Below are positions 26,468 through 34,551 of a stretch of DNA of 58,514 nucleotides, one piece after another. Both the position numbers and the translations under genes were made by a program. Source of the DNA: CAYYAQ01 sp964469555 (GTDB lineage Bacteria; Planctomycetota; UBA1135; UBA2386); contig CAYYAQ010000011.1 of NCBI GenBank assembly GCA_964469555.1, positions 1 through 58,514 of the forward strand. The letters run 5' to 3'. Below the pieces are notes generated by a model. It was not told where the DNA came from, did no database searches, and saw only the letters and a list, made by a program, of their open reading frames with translations. The number at the start of each line of letters is the position of its first letter. Position 1 is the first letter of the stretch.

Positions 26468-27654
26468 CGTCTTCGTCGCTCCTTCTCTCTTCGGGGATAG
26501 GTCTTCTTCACCCACTTCTTGAACGGTTCCTCGATCGACAGCGGCGTCAAGCTGTAGACCTTGCGCAACGCATCCCGCGTCGAGATCTTGTTCTTGATCA
26601 GGCGGATCAGGTCGCGCATCTTCGCGCCACCGTAGGCCGAAATCAGGAAATCGACGTACGCGAACGACAGGGCGTGGGCTTCGAGACTCAGCTGGTCCGT
26701 ATTGAGCAGGAAGAACTTGCGGAAGAACATCTGCTTGCGCGCGTCGACCAGCAACCGCACGCCCGACTTCCACTTTCCGTTCTTCCAGCCCGCGCCCGGA
26801 TCGATCGCGACCTCTTCATAGCAGTAGTTCGTCACCAACGCACTCGCCTTGTACTCGAAGTAGTGCGCGATGCCGGCGTCGATCCAGCCGTGACCCTTGT
26901 TGAAGATCCACGTGTTCGGCGCCATGTGGTTGACGAACAGGTGCGTCACATGGTGCCCCATATAGCGCTTCATGTCGTCGTCGTTGCGCATCTCGCGGGG
27001 CAACCTCCACATGGAGAAGATCATCTTGTCGCCCATGTACTTCTTGCCAGACGCGGATCCCGCATCGGACCCGAGCTTGCGTGGGGTGATGACGAGATGA
27101 TCCGAGCGCTTCTCGAACATGTAGAGCTCGACCCTGACGGAGAAATCCTGATCCGTAAGTTCGAAGATCTTGCAGAACTCGGCGAAGTGCTGCTCGAGCC
27201 GATCGACCCAGATGTGCATCAGCTCGTGCTGAGGACGCGGTCGCGGATTCTTGCCGATGCGCATCGGGGCGATCGTGAACGTGAGGTTGAAGTGCTTCGA
27301 CTTCACGTGCAGGACCTTCTTCGACTTCGTGTACTTCTCGACCTGCTCGCGACGGTCCACGAACCACTTCTGTACGAGCTCCTTCCGCACGACCGCCGCG
27401 TCCTGGACGCCGGGATTGTCACAGATCTTGCAGTCGATCCGGTAGGTGCCACCGCATGTCGCGCACGCCGACGCGACGCTGCAGTAGTCGACGTTCTTCT
27501 CCCACTCGATCGCCTTCTTGTGTTTCTTGCACGGGTTCGATCCCACCCCTCTGCACGCGTTGCAGGCGACCTTCGCCTGGCCGACGACATCGACAGAGGC
27601 CGCGGGCAACACGAAGAGCAGTGACGTGGCGAAGTGGAGAGCGGGCTTTGTCAT
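26464..27654 (-). CDS. secreted DnaJ-type zinc-finger / degenerate metalloprotease-like protein
   Basis: 396 residues from ATG 27654 with a signal peptide. Residues 31-78 carry cysteine pairs (CNACRGVG, then CATCGG and CKIC) resembling the DnaJ zinc-finger repeat. The remainder follows the layout of secreted peptidase-MA/DUF1570-like proteins. The expected HExxH followed by a W-x-x-EG-x-A-x-Y-FE element reads HHVTH at 234-238 and WIDAGIAHYFE, so the catalytic Glu is His and the later Glu is Ala. A separate HELMH at 143-147 lies where these proteins have no active site. Probably a pseudo-peptidase. Coupled to the nucleophile-less lipoprotein downstream. Confidence 0.65.
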   Translation of the reverse strand: MTKPALHFATSLLFVLPAASVDVVGQAKVACNACRGVGSNPCKKHKKAIEWEKNVDYCSVASACATCGGTYRIDCKICDNPGVQDAAVVRKELVQKWFVDRREQVEKYTKSKKVLHVKSKHFNLTFTIAPMRIGKNPRPRPQHELMHIWVDRLEQHFAEFCKIFELTDQDFSVRVELYMFEKRSDHLVITPRKLGSDAGSASGKKYMGDKMIFSMWRLPREMRNDDDMKRYMGHHVTHLFVNHMAPNTWIFNKGHGWIDAGIAHYFEYKASALVTNYCYEEVAIDPGAGWKNGKWKSGVRLLVDARKQMFFRKFFLLNTDQLSLEAHALSFAYVDFLISAYGGAKMRDLIRLIKNKISTRDALRKVYSLTPLSIEEPFKKWVKKTYPRREKERRRR

Positions 27655-27700
27655 CGGAGTATCGGGCCGGGAGATGACCGGGCACCGACAGGATACGGGA

Positions 27701-28474
27701 TCAGTCCACGCCGAGAAGCTTGTGGATCTGAGACAGGACCAGAGGCGTGTATCCAGCATCTGCCGCCAGCGTGGCGGCCCGGGCGACCTTCTCGGTCGAG
27801 CAGGGGTAGCCCACGTCGAGGCAAGGGGTAACCGGCTGCAGGACCAGCCGGAACCGATCGCGAAGCGATCGCAGCCTCGTCAGCGCGGTGCTGATGCCGT
27901 CTTCGGACACGGCGGGCGTGAGCACCATTTTTACATCGACGGGAATCGACTGCTCGGCGGCGATCGCGACGCAAGCGGCGGACTGCTCACCGGCGGCCTG
28001 CTCATCCCCGGTCGTCAGTGTCCCGGGCAGCTTGTAGTCCAGACTGGCGTGGTCGATCGCGGGCGCGCAGCGCGCGAACGCTTCGGCATCGAGGGCGGCC
28101 GTCTCCAGGAAGACGCGGAGGTCTCGCGCCCGCAACGCCGCACCGACTTCGGCGACGAACTCCGGGTAGAGCAGCGGTTCGCCGCCGGTGAGCGAGACCC
28201 AGCGCGTCGTCCCAAACGGATTCGAAGCGGCGGACGCGACGGCGAGCTCCGCGGCGAGATCTGCTGTGACAGGGTTGCCGTGCCGCGTCTCGCTCGCGCC
28301 GATGCGCACCGGGAACTCGGACTCGGCTACGTAGCTGTTGGTCGTGTCGCAGTACGCGCACCGGATAGGACACTTCGCGACGCGGACGAAACTCATGGGT
28401 AGACCCACGTGGCGCCCCTCGCCCTGCACGGACGAGAAGATCTCGACGAGCGGCGCCTCCGATGTTCCAGTCAC
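27701..28474 (-). CDS. queE: 7-carboxy-7-deazaguanine synthase (radical SAM)
   Basis: 257 residues. The N-terminal SVQGEG motif and the CX3CX2C iron-sulfur motif (C35, C39, C42) are those of QueE, which converts carboxytetrahydropterin to 7-carboxy-7-deazaguanine in queuosine (or other deazapurine) biosynthesis. SLTGGEPLL is the SAM-binding GGE region. The start is GTG 28474, overlapping the upstream aminotransferase stop as GTGA. No queC, queD or queF lies in the window. Confidence 0.9.
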   Translation of the reverse strand: MTGTSEAPLVEIFSSVQGEGRHVGLPMSFVRVAKCPIRCAYCDTTNSYVAESEFPVRIGASETRHGNPVTADLAAELAVASAASNPFGTTRWVSLTGGEPLLYPEFVAEVGAALRARDLRVFLETAALDAEAFARCAPAIDHASLDYKLPGTLTTGDEQAAGEQSAACVAIAAEQSIPVDVKMVLTPAVSEDGISTALTRLRSLRDRFRLVLQPVTPCLDVGYPCSTEKVARAATLAADAGYTPLVLSQIHKLLGVD

Positions 28475-29583
28475 CCCGCGAAGGTCGCGGCGACGTCATT
28501 CAGGGCGTGGATGCCACGAGAGAGGTCTTCGTCTGAAACCGCGAACGAAAGCCGGAAGTGGGTCGCGCGGGTCGAGAACGCGCTGCCCGGAACGACGAGG
28601 AGTTTGTGTTCGAAACAGGCCTCCATGAAGGCCTCTTCGCTCGCGCCGTTTGGAATCTCGGGAAACGCGTAGAAGGATCCACCGGGAGGCACCAGGCGGA
28701 ACGCGGGGTCGAGATCGGCGACGAGACGGTTGCGCTTGTTGCGGTAATCCTCGGTGTATGAACTCATGTCGAGATCGAACGCGACTTCGAGCAACGCGTG
28801 TTGCATCGGCGCGGGCGCGCAGACGAAGGAGAACTGCTGCAGCGTCTTCATCGCCTCGAGCACCTCGGTCGGTCCGGTCGCGTATCCAAGCCGCCAACCG
28901 GGGATACCATAGGTCTTGGAGAAGCCGCTCAGCTGAATCGTGCGGTCGTACATCGCCACCGGCGAGGCGTAGTGGTCCTCGTAGACGAAGGCGTCGTAGA
29001 TCTCGTCGGAGATGATGAACGCCCCCACCCGTTCCGCCGCGCGTACGACCCCTTCGATCTCCTCGCGGGAGAGCACGCCGCCCGTGGGGTTGCTCGGCGA
29101 GTTGAGGAAGATGATCTTCGTCTTGTCGGTGACGAGAGACTCGATCTCCGCGAGATCGAGGTGGAACTTCGGATAGAGGCCGTAGCACCGAATCGTCGCT
29201 CCGGTGATGTTGGCGAGGTGCCGGTACATCATGAAGTTCGGATCCGGCAGCAGGATCTCGTCGCCCGCGTCGAGCAGCGCCAGGAATGACAACATGATGC
29301 CGCCGGACACGCCCGACGTGACGAAGCAACTCTCCGGACGTCGACCGTAGCGGGTGGCGACGCTGTCGAGGATGCGATCAGCCAGACCGGCGACGCCCTC
29401 GGTCATCGTGTAGCGGTTGTGGCCCTCGCGTATCGCCTTGCACGCCGCCTCGATGAGCTCCTCGGGGGGATCGTAGTGCGCTTGCCCGATGGATAAGTTG
29501 ATCGGGTCGTCCATCGTCGCCATCAACTCGAAGATGCGACGAATGCCACTCGGCTCGATCTTGCTCATCCGGTCGGCGAGCAT
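28471..29583 (-). CDS. class I/II PLP-dependent aminotransferase
   Basis: 370 residues, the length of AspC-like aminotransferases. PLP sites: the N-terminal glycine-rich contact, NSPSNPTGG (substrate/PLP Asn165), SDEIY (Asp193) and SGFSKTYGIPGWRLGY with Schiff-base Lys223. Substrate not deducible; aspartate, alanine or aromatic acceptors are all compatible. ATG 29583 has GGAG 8 nt upstream, a strong ribosome binding site. Overlaps queE by 4 bp, so cotranscribed with it. Confidence 0.88.
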   Translation of the reverse strand: MLADRMSKIEPSGIRRIFELMATMDDPINLSIGQAHYDPPEELIEAACKAIREGHNRYTMTEGVAGLADRILDSVATRYGRRPESCFVTSGVSGGIMLSFLALLDAGDEILLPDPNFMMYRHLANITGATIRCYGLYPKFHLDLAEIESLVTDKTKIIFLNSPSNPTGGVLSREEIEGVVRAAERVGAFIISDEIYDAFVYEDHYASPVAMYDRTIQLSGFSKTYGIPGWRLGYATGPTEVLEAMKTLQQFSFVCAPAPMQHALLEVAFDLDMSSYTEDYRNKRNRLVADLDPAFRLVPPGGSFYAFPEIPNGASEEAFMEACFEHKLLVVPGSAFSTRATHFRLSFAVSDEDLSRGIHALNDVAATFAG

Positions 29584-29655
29584 TGTTTCTCCTGGTCGTT
29601 TCTTGTGGGCATACCGGCACCGTCGGATCTCAGGATAACTGCAAATCCGTCAGGC

Positions 29656-29672
29656 GGTCCCAAGGAGGGACC
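29656..29672 (-). terminator. hairpin between small basic protein and aminotransferase genes
   Basis: GGTCCC-(5 nt)-GGGACC forms a perfect short stem 11 bp after the small basic protein stop. No T run follows on the minus strand, so if it terminates transcription it is weak; partial attenuation is possible. Confidence 0.35.
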
Positions 29673-29683
29673 GAAAAGCAGGG

Positions 29684-29959
29684 TCAGGACCCGCTCTTTT
29701 CGCCCGCCGCGCCTGCCGCGACTTCCGCGACTTCCGCTGATACGGCGCCGTCTTCACCAGCCGCCGTGGCTTCTTCGGTCTTCGCCTGCTTCTTCGACTT
29801 GGTCTTGTAGACCGTGCGCACCTTGGGCAGACCGGTGACAGCGTCACCCTCCTCCCAGCGACCGACCTTCTTCAGGGCGTTCAACCGTTCGACGCGGGTC
29901 CAGACGTTGCGCACTCCGGCGAGGGCGCCGGACATCTTCAAACTCGTGTGGATGGACAT
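29684..29959 (-). CDS. TIGR04137-type small basic protein with acidic/Ala-rich tail
   Basis: 91 residues. The first ~48 match the small basic protein family of Chlamydiae, Verrucomicrobia and Planctomycetes: MSIHTSLKMS, then RNVWTRVERLNALKKVGRWEEGDAVTGLPKVR. The function of the family is unknown, but it is a lineage marker and often abundant. Here it is followed by a ~40-residue tail rich in Ala, Glu, Lys and Gly, which is absent from the typical ~50-60-residue members. Starts 13 nt after the SPOR-like gene stop. Confidence 0.82.
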   Translation of the reverse strand: MSIHTSLKMSGALAGVRNVWTRVERLNALKKVGRWEEGDAVTGLPKVRTVYKTKSKKQAKTEEATAAGEDGAVSAEVAEVAAGAAGEKSGS

Positions 29960-29972
29960 GGATCTGTTGGGA

Positions 29973-30701
29973 TCACTCTCTCTTGTACAACCTCGGCACG
30001 GCCTCGAAGCCCAATTCGCCTTCCAGCTCCTGGAGATCGGCCAAGGCCTCGTACTTGTCGTCCGAGGGGGCGACGTAGCATACGGTTGCCCATCTGGAAA
30101 TCGAGCCGTTCTTCCGGAAGAGGATTCGCGCTTTTTCGATGCCCCGGCTCCGGAGCCGTCGGGCCAGGTCGGCGGCCTTGTCCCGTTCCCCAGGATAGTA
30201 AACTCCGACGACGTAGAACTTGCCGGACAGGGTGGCGATCTCCTCGACGGCAGTCAGATCGGGGGCCGTCTGCCGGAACTCCCCGGGCCGCTGCGCCTGG
30301 CGGTTCTGCAGGCCCGAGTCCGCGTCGAGCCCCCTGGTGAACTTGCCGATGAGGAAGCCGCCGCCGAGCGCGACGGTGATCATGCCCACGAGGAGCCAAC
30401 CGGGGATGAGCAGCCCGCGGGGCACCTGCCGCGGCGGGTTCCGCCGGCTGGCGGGCGTGGCTCGTCGGCGGGCCGGCTTCCCGTCGTCGCTGCGCATCGA
30501 GCGCACGGCGCCCTGGACCCACCGACCGAGGGTGCCGCCGGCTTCCTTGACCGTCGCCGCCGCGTCCTTGCCCTTCGACGCCGGGTTCTTGCCCTTCGAC
30601 GCCGGGTTCTTGCCCTTGGACGTCACGTTCTTGCTCTTCGTCGTGCTGCGCTGATGACGCTCCGCTAGCAAGGCGAAGAGATCCTTGGCTTTACGTGCCA
30701 T
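29973..30701 (-). CDS. single-pass membrane protein with SPOR-like C-terminal domain
   Basis: 242 residues from ATG 30701, which has a strong GGGAGGGAG ribosome binding site. A basic cytoplasmic N-terminus includes an imperfect KGKNPAS tandem repeat. One transmembrane helix (PGWLLVGMITVALGGGFLIG) lies near residues 98-118. The periplasmic C-terminal domain (FYVVGVYYPGERDKAADLARRL... WATVCYV) has the alternating strand-helix pattern of SPOR-like modules that bind peptidoglycan. SPOR identity is inferred from pattern only. A following gene encodes the small basic protein. Confidence 0.6.
   Translation of the reverse strand: MARKAKDLFALLAERHQRSTTKSKNVTSKGKNPASKGKNPASKGKDAAATVKEAGGTLGRWVQGAVRSMRSDDGKPARRRATPASRRNPPRQVPRGLLIPGWLLVGMITVALGGGFLIGKFTRGLDADSGLQNRQAQRPGEFRQTAPDLTAVEEIATLSGKFYVVGVYYPGERDKAADLARRLRSRGIEKARILFRKNGSISRWATVCYVAPSDDKYEALADLQELEGELGFEAVPRLYKRE
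30567..30620 (-). repeat. 21-bp coding tandem repeat
   Basis: Two exact 21-bp units (30567-30587, 30588-30608) plus a partial third encode Lys-Gly-Lys-Asn-Pro-Ala-Ser repeats in the basic N-terminus of the SPOR-like protein. Multiple of three, so expansion is frame-neutral. Confidence 0.85.
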
Positions 30702-30740
30702 GCTCCCTCCCTGGGGATGATTGAGTTGACCGCCTGTCAC

Positions 30741-30823
30741 AGACCGCGCGCGGTCTGACCGGACAGCGCACGCCCACGCACCGACCGTATCGGTTACGCG
30801 GTGCCGTTGCAAGAACTTGCAAC
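30741..30823. promoter_or_regulatory. two perfect palindromes between TMTC-like and SPOR-like genes
   Basis: AGACCGCGCGCGGTCT (30741-30756) is a perfect 16-bp palindrome. GTTGCAAG-AA-CTTGCAAC (30806-30823) has perfect 8-bp arms. Both lie in the 144-bp space before the SPOR-like gene start. They could be operator sites, or RNA hairpins ending the upstream transcript. No T run supports intrinsic termination. Confidence 0.4.
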
Positions 30824-30845
30824 CGCAGCGAGCGGGTTGCCCGAC

Positions 30846-33557
30846 CTACTTCAGCAGCGCGCGGATCTTGTCCACGGTGACCTGATCCGCGTCGCCGGGG
30901 TTCGCAAGGAACTCCTCCCCACGGCGCTTCGCGTCGTCGGCACGACCCATCCTCTGCAGGATGTCGAGCAGCGGGAGGAGGAAGTGGCTCACGTCCTGCT
31001 TCCTCTTGCGGCCCAACCGGAGCGCGTTCTCGAAGGCATCGAGGGCCTCGACCAGCTTCTCCTGGTTCATCCGCGCGAGACCCAGCTGGAAGAACGCGTC
31101 GGGTCGATCCGGTGACAGGAACGCCGAGCGACCAAAGGAAGCCTCGGCGACCGCGGCTTCTCCCGCGCGGAGCCGCTCGCGACCGCTGCGCTCCAAGGTC
31201 TCGCAGTGGGAACGCACGGCCTTCCGCACCGCATCGACAGCCACGTCTCTTGGCGCGATCTCGAGGAACGTCTTGAAGTGGTCCATCGCCGTGTCCCGAT
31301 GCGTCATCGTGAGCATCCATCCGTAGTCCCGGTGCGCACAGGCGAGCTGTCGCTTGACGTCGGGGTTCTCGGGCATCTTCCGCATCGCTTTCTCGAGCAG
31401 CACGATCGCTTCGATGAACTTCCGCGGCCGGCTCTTGCAGAGCACCGCCGCCTGCACCATCCAGCCTTTCGGGTCGTCGACGTTCAGCAAGCGGATGCGA
31501 TCCGCGTAGTCCTTCAGCTCTCCGACCGGAATCCGATCCCGCTTCGACAGGGCTTCGGCGCTCAGGAGGTTCGCCAGGAGGATCATCGCGTCCCGGTTGC
31601 CGGGTCGGTTGCCGAGGTAGGCCTCCAGGTAGCGCCGGGCATCATCGCGACGCCCCTGCACCGCGTAGATGTTGCCGAGCAAGTAGTGCAGCGAAGGATC
31701 GTCCACGCCCGCGAGCAACGCTTTCTTCACGCACTCCTCGGCGTCCTCCGGCAAGTCGTTCGCGACGTAGAGCCTCGCCAGCAGGATGCGTGCTTCGGCG
31801 CGCTTCGGTCCGGCCTCGATCGCGCTCTCGTACAGCGGCACCGCACTGAGCACGCCGCCCATCGCCTCGGCGATGCGGCCCTTCAGGATCAGCGCGCGAT
31901 AACAACGCGGGTCCTTCCCGAGCGCCGCGTCGATCCGACTCGAAATCGGGGCCAACCGCGCTTCATCCGAAGCGAGCCATCCGGGCTTGACGTCGACGTT
32001 CGGATCGTTTCGCTCCTTACGGACCGCATGGACGAGCTTGACGTACATCTGCTCCGCGTCCGCGGCGACCACGGAAGCGTGGGTCGGCGCGAGTTCGCGC
32101 GCCTTGGCGAAGTACACGTCGACCATCGTGCGGCTGTTCTCGACGCTGAAGCACTCGGCCGTGCGCAGGTAATACTGGAGGAGGCATTCGTCGGAGACGT
32201 CGGCGCGCCGTCGTTCGGCCAGGGCGCAGAGAGCCTCCGCGGTTCGCGACGCCTCGGCAGTCTGGCCGAGATTGGCGTAGAGCTGCACCTGGGTCTCGAG
32301 AGCCCGCAGTCGCGTCGCGTTCTCTGGCAGAATCGGCATAACCCTCAGCACGTGCGCGAACGCCTCCCTGCGCTGATCGTCGAGGGGGCTATCGGCCAGG
32401 CACTGGGCGAGCAGGATCGCCGCAACCGGGCTGCGGTCGGCGACGTCACGCCACAGGTCGACCCCATCGTCGTACCGCGGCGTGAGTGTCAGATCGAAGA
32501 CCGCCAGACCGAGGAGCGCGACGGTGCCGATCGCGACCGCTGCTCCTCGCGGAACGGGAATGCTCGCCACGACGAACGCGGCTCCGGCCACGGCGAGGTA
32601 GCCCGCCAGATCGGGCTGCGGCGCGCTGGTCAGACCGCCGAGCACACAGGCCACAGCGACCCACGTCAGACCAGTCGCGACCCCCGCCTCACGCCTGGCG
32701 ATCGCCAGCGCGAGGCCTGCAATCGTGAGCACCACCGCGACCGCAACAACACCGGCGGTCGCGCTCGAGCCGAGGACCGGGTCGAGGACCATCGCGGGCG
32801 AGCGGGGCCAGAACAACGCGAAAAAAGGATCGAGGGTGGCCCCCGGCGTGAACGTGTGCACGGGCAAGCCTTGAAGCCACGCGCCGATACCGAACATCAC
32901 GGCCGCGGGCACACCCAGTCGGACCGCCGTCGCCGCGCCGCGACGTTCGCCCCACCATCCGACAGCGTAGCCAGCGACGGGTAACGCAAACGCAACGGGG
33001 GGAAACGAACCGACGGCCAACACGGCGCACGATGCTGTCGCCCAACTCTGGACCCGGCCGCCGGTCTGCAGCCATCGCACGGCGAAGAAAACCGCGAGAA
33101 GCAAGAAGAGCGCAGCCAGGATCGCGGGACGGAATGCGACGACCGACGCGGTCTCGAACACCGCCGGATGCACGGCAAACAAGCCCGCACCGAACATCGC
33201 GCGAAGCGATTCGACACGCAACCGACAGAGGAGCACCAGCAAGATCACAGAGACGCAAAGATGCAGTAGCGCGGAGTGCAGGTGCATCACGCCCGCGAGT
33301 TCCGCGGTGTCACCGACGATCGCGTGATCGAACTGGAACGACAACCACGCAACCGGGGCGTACGCATCGCCGACACGCCCCGCGAAGATGTCGACGAGGG
33401 ATGCGGTGCCGGCCACAGATCCTTCGCGTAGTGGCGCGTCGACGTAGTCAACGAACCCCGGCTGTTGGAACAGCTGGGGCACAACGTACGCGGCGGCGCC
33501 GAGAAGCAGGAGTGCCAGTACCGCCATCGGACCGGGGCGGTGTTGAGCTTCGGTCAT
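30846..33557 (-). CDS. TMTC/GT-C-like multi-spanning membrane protein with C-terminal TPR repeats
   Basis: 903 residues from ATG 33557. The N-terminal ~420 residues contain about ten hydrophobic segments. Motifs typical of TMTC/O-mannosyltransferase-like GT-C proteins are present: FVDYVDAP near the first loop, YAPVAWLSFQFDHAIVG, a MHLHSALLHL helix, and AVHPAVFETASVVAFRPAI. The remaining ~480 residues are TPR-like helical pairs (for example RALILKGRIAEAMGG and HYLLGNIYAVQGRRDDARRYL). Classical TMTC proteins have Asp residues after the first helix; here VDYVDAP may serve, so activity is uncertain. It may transfer sugar from a lipid carrier to exported proteins, or the TPR part may be a scaffold. 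Divergent from the DUF481 gene by 107 bp. Confidence 0.68.
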   Translation of the reverse strand: MTEAQHRPGPMAVLALLLLGAAAYVVPQLFQQPGFVDYVDAPLREGSVAGTASLVDIFAGRVGDAYAPVAWLSFQFDHAIVGDTAELAGVMHLHSALLHLCVSVILLVLLCRLRVESLRAMFGAGLFAVHPAVFETASVVAFRPAILAALFLLLAVFFAVRWLQTGGRVQSWATASCAVLAVGSFPPVAFALPVAGYAVGWWGERRGAATAVRLGVPAAVMFGIGAWLQGLPVHTFTPGATLDPFFALFWPRSPAMVLDPVLGSSATAGVVAVAVVLTIAGLALAIARREAGVATGLTWVAVACVLGGLTSAPQPDLAGYLAVAGAAFVVASIPVPRGAAVAIGTVALLGLAVFDLTLTPRYDDGVDLWRDVADRSPVAAILLAQCLADSPLDDQRREAFAHVLRVMPILPENATRLRALETQVQLYANLGQTAEASRTAEALCALAERRRADVSDECLLQYYLRTAECFSVENSRTMVDVYFAKARELAPTHASVVAADAEQMYVKLVHAVRKERNDPNVDVKPGWLASDEARLAPISSRIDAALGKDPRCYRALILKGRIAEAMGGVLSAVPLYESAIEAGPKRAEARILLARLYVANDLPEDAEECVKKALLAGVDDPSLHYLLGNIYAVQGRRDDARRYLEAYLGNRPGNRDAMILLANLLSAEALSKRDRIPVGELKDYADRIRLLNVDDPKGWMVQAAVLCKSRPRKFIEAIVLLEKAMRKMPENPDVKRQLACAHRDYGWMLTMTHRDTAMDHFKTFLEIAPRDVAVDAVRKAVRSHCETLERSGRERLRAGEAAVAEASFGRSAFLSPDRPDAFFQLGLARMNQEKLVEALDAFENALRLGRKRKQDVSHFLLPLLDILQRMGRADDAKRRGEEFLANPGDADQVTVDKIRALLK

Positions 33558-33664
33558 TTTGGTTGCGACCTTGAGGGGGCGGGGAGTATACCGCGATGGA
33601 CCTTGCCCGCCTCCCCCGTCGGAATGTTCGACAACTCCGGCGACCACCTCGAGATCCCAACCCC

Positions 33665-34507
33665 ATGATCCGAACCCTCCTGCCAGCAAGCTGGCTCGTG
33701 GGTGGCCTGACCACCCTTCTCCCCGCCCAGGCCCGGTTCGCGGCACCGCTCCCGAGCGTGGATGAGGGCCTTGTCGAGGCGAGCCTCCCGGTCCTGCAAG
33801 CCGCCGAAAGCAAGGGCAACTGGAAAAGCTCCTTGAACCTCGGCGCGACCTACGCGACCGGCAACACGACGCTCCGCACCGCGAACATGGCGACCGACGC
33901 CACGCGGAAGAGCGGGCGTCACGAGACGACTCTCAACGCCGCGTGGAACTACGCCGAACAGAAGGACAACACCACGCGTAAGTGGGGCCTCGACCAACGA
34001 CGCACGTCCGGCGGCGCAAAGCAAAAGTACTACTTCTCGGACGAGGAACGCACGTACGGATTCGTGGCCGTCGACGCCGAGAACAATCTCAATCAGGCGA
34101 TCGACCTTCGACTCACCGCGACCCTCGGCGTCGGTCGCCAGTTCATCAAGGAAGAGGACCTGAAGTTCTCCGTCGAACTCGGCGCCGGTGACTTCGTCGA
34201 ACAGTCGCGCACCGTCGGGGTCAAGGACGCGGAGTTCACCACCGGCCGCGCCGGCACCGACCTCGCCTGGGACATGAACGAGGACTGGCAACTACTCCAC
34301 GCGCTGAAGTTTTTCTTCAGCCTCGAGGACGGCGACGAGATGTACGGCGAGTCGGACGCCCGCCTGCGTGTATCCATGGGCGAGGGCCTGTTCGCCCAGG
34401 CCCAGTGGATCCTGCAGTGGGACAACACGCCGTCCCGCAACGCCAACGGCACCCGCAACGACAGCGTCGATCACCTCTTTCTCCTGTCGATCGGCTGGGC
34501 GTTCTAG
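33665..34507 (+). CDS. DUF481 (YdiY-like) outer-membrane beta-barrel protein
   Basis: 280 residues from ATG 33665 with a signal peptide ending near PAQA. The mature protein opens with KGNWKSSLNLGATYATGNT, the characteristic start of DUF481/salt-induced outer membrane barrels, followed by alternating strands and a terminal aromatic (GWAF), as expected for a barrel inserted by the BAM machinery. Transport function is unknown. It precedes the uracil-DNA glycosylase with a 44-bp gap that holds a palindrome. Confidence 0.8.
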   Translation: MIRTLLPASWLVGGLTTLLPAQARFAAPLPSVDEGLVEASLPVLQAAESKGNWKSSLNLGATYATGNTTLRTANMATDATRKSGRHETTLNAAWNYAEQKDNTTRKWGLDQRRTSGGAKQKYYFSDEERTYGFVAVDAENNLNQAIDLRLTATLGVGRQFIKEEDLKFSVELGAGDFVEQSRTVGVKDAEFTTGRAGTDLAWDMNEDWQLLHALKFFFSLEDGDEMYGESDARLRVSMGEGLFAQAQWILQWDNTPSRNANGTRNDSVDHLFLLSIGWAF

Positions 34508-34542
34508 AAACGCCTCTCGGGTTCGCGAACCCGGCGGGCTAG
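34504..34542 (+). terminator. palindromic hairpin after the DUF481 gene
   Basis: A perfect 16-bp palindrome CGGGTTCGCGAACCCG (34518-34533) sits in a longer fold. GCC (34512-34514) can pair with GGC (34533-34535), and CTAG overlapping the DUF481 stop (34504-34507) can pair with CTAG (34539-34542). Could end the transcript or be an operator for the next gene. The CTAG ends resemble those of the larger 3' element. Confidence 0.5.
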
Positions 34543-34551
34543 TCTGTGGCC

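Noticed and set aside
26464..27654. Active HExxH metalloprotease based on HELMH at residues 143-147
   Set aside because: The position corresponds to the N-terminal region of the family. The normal catalytic site further on reads HHVTH with the downstream Glu also lost.
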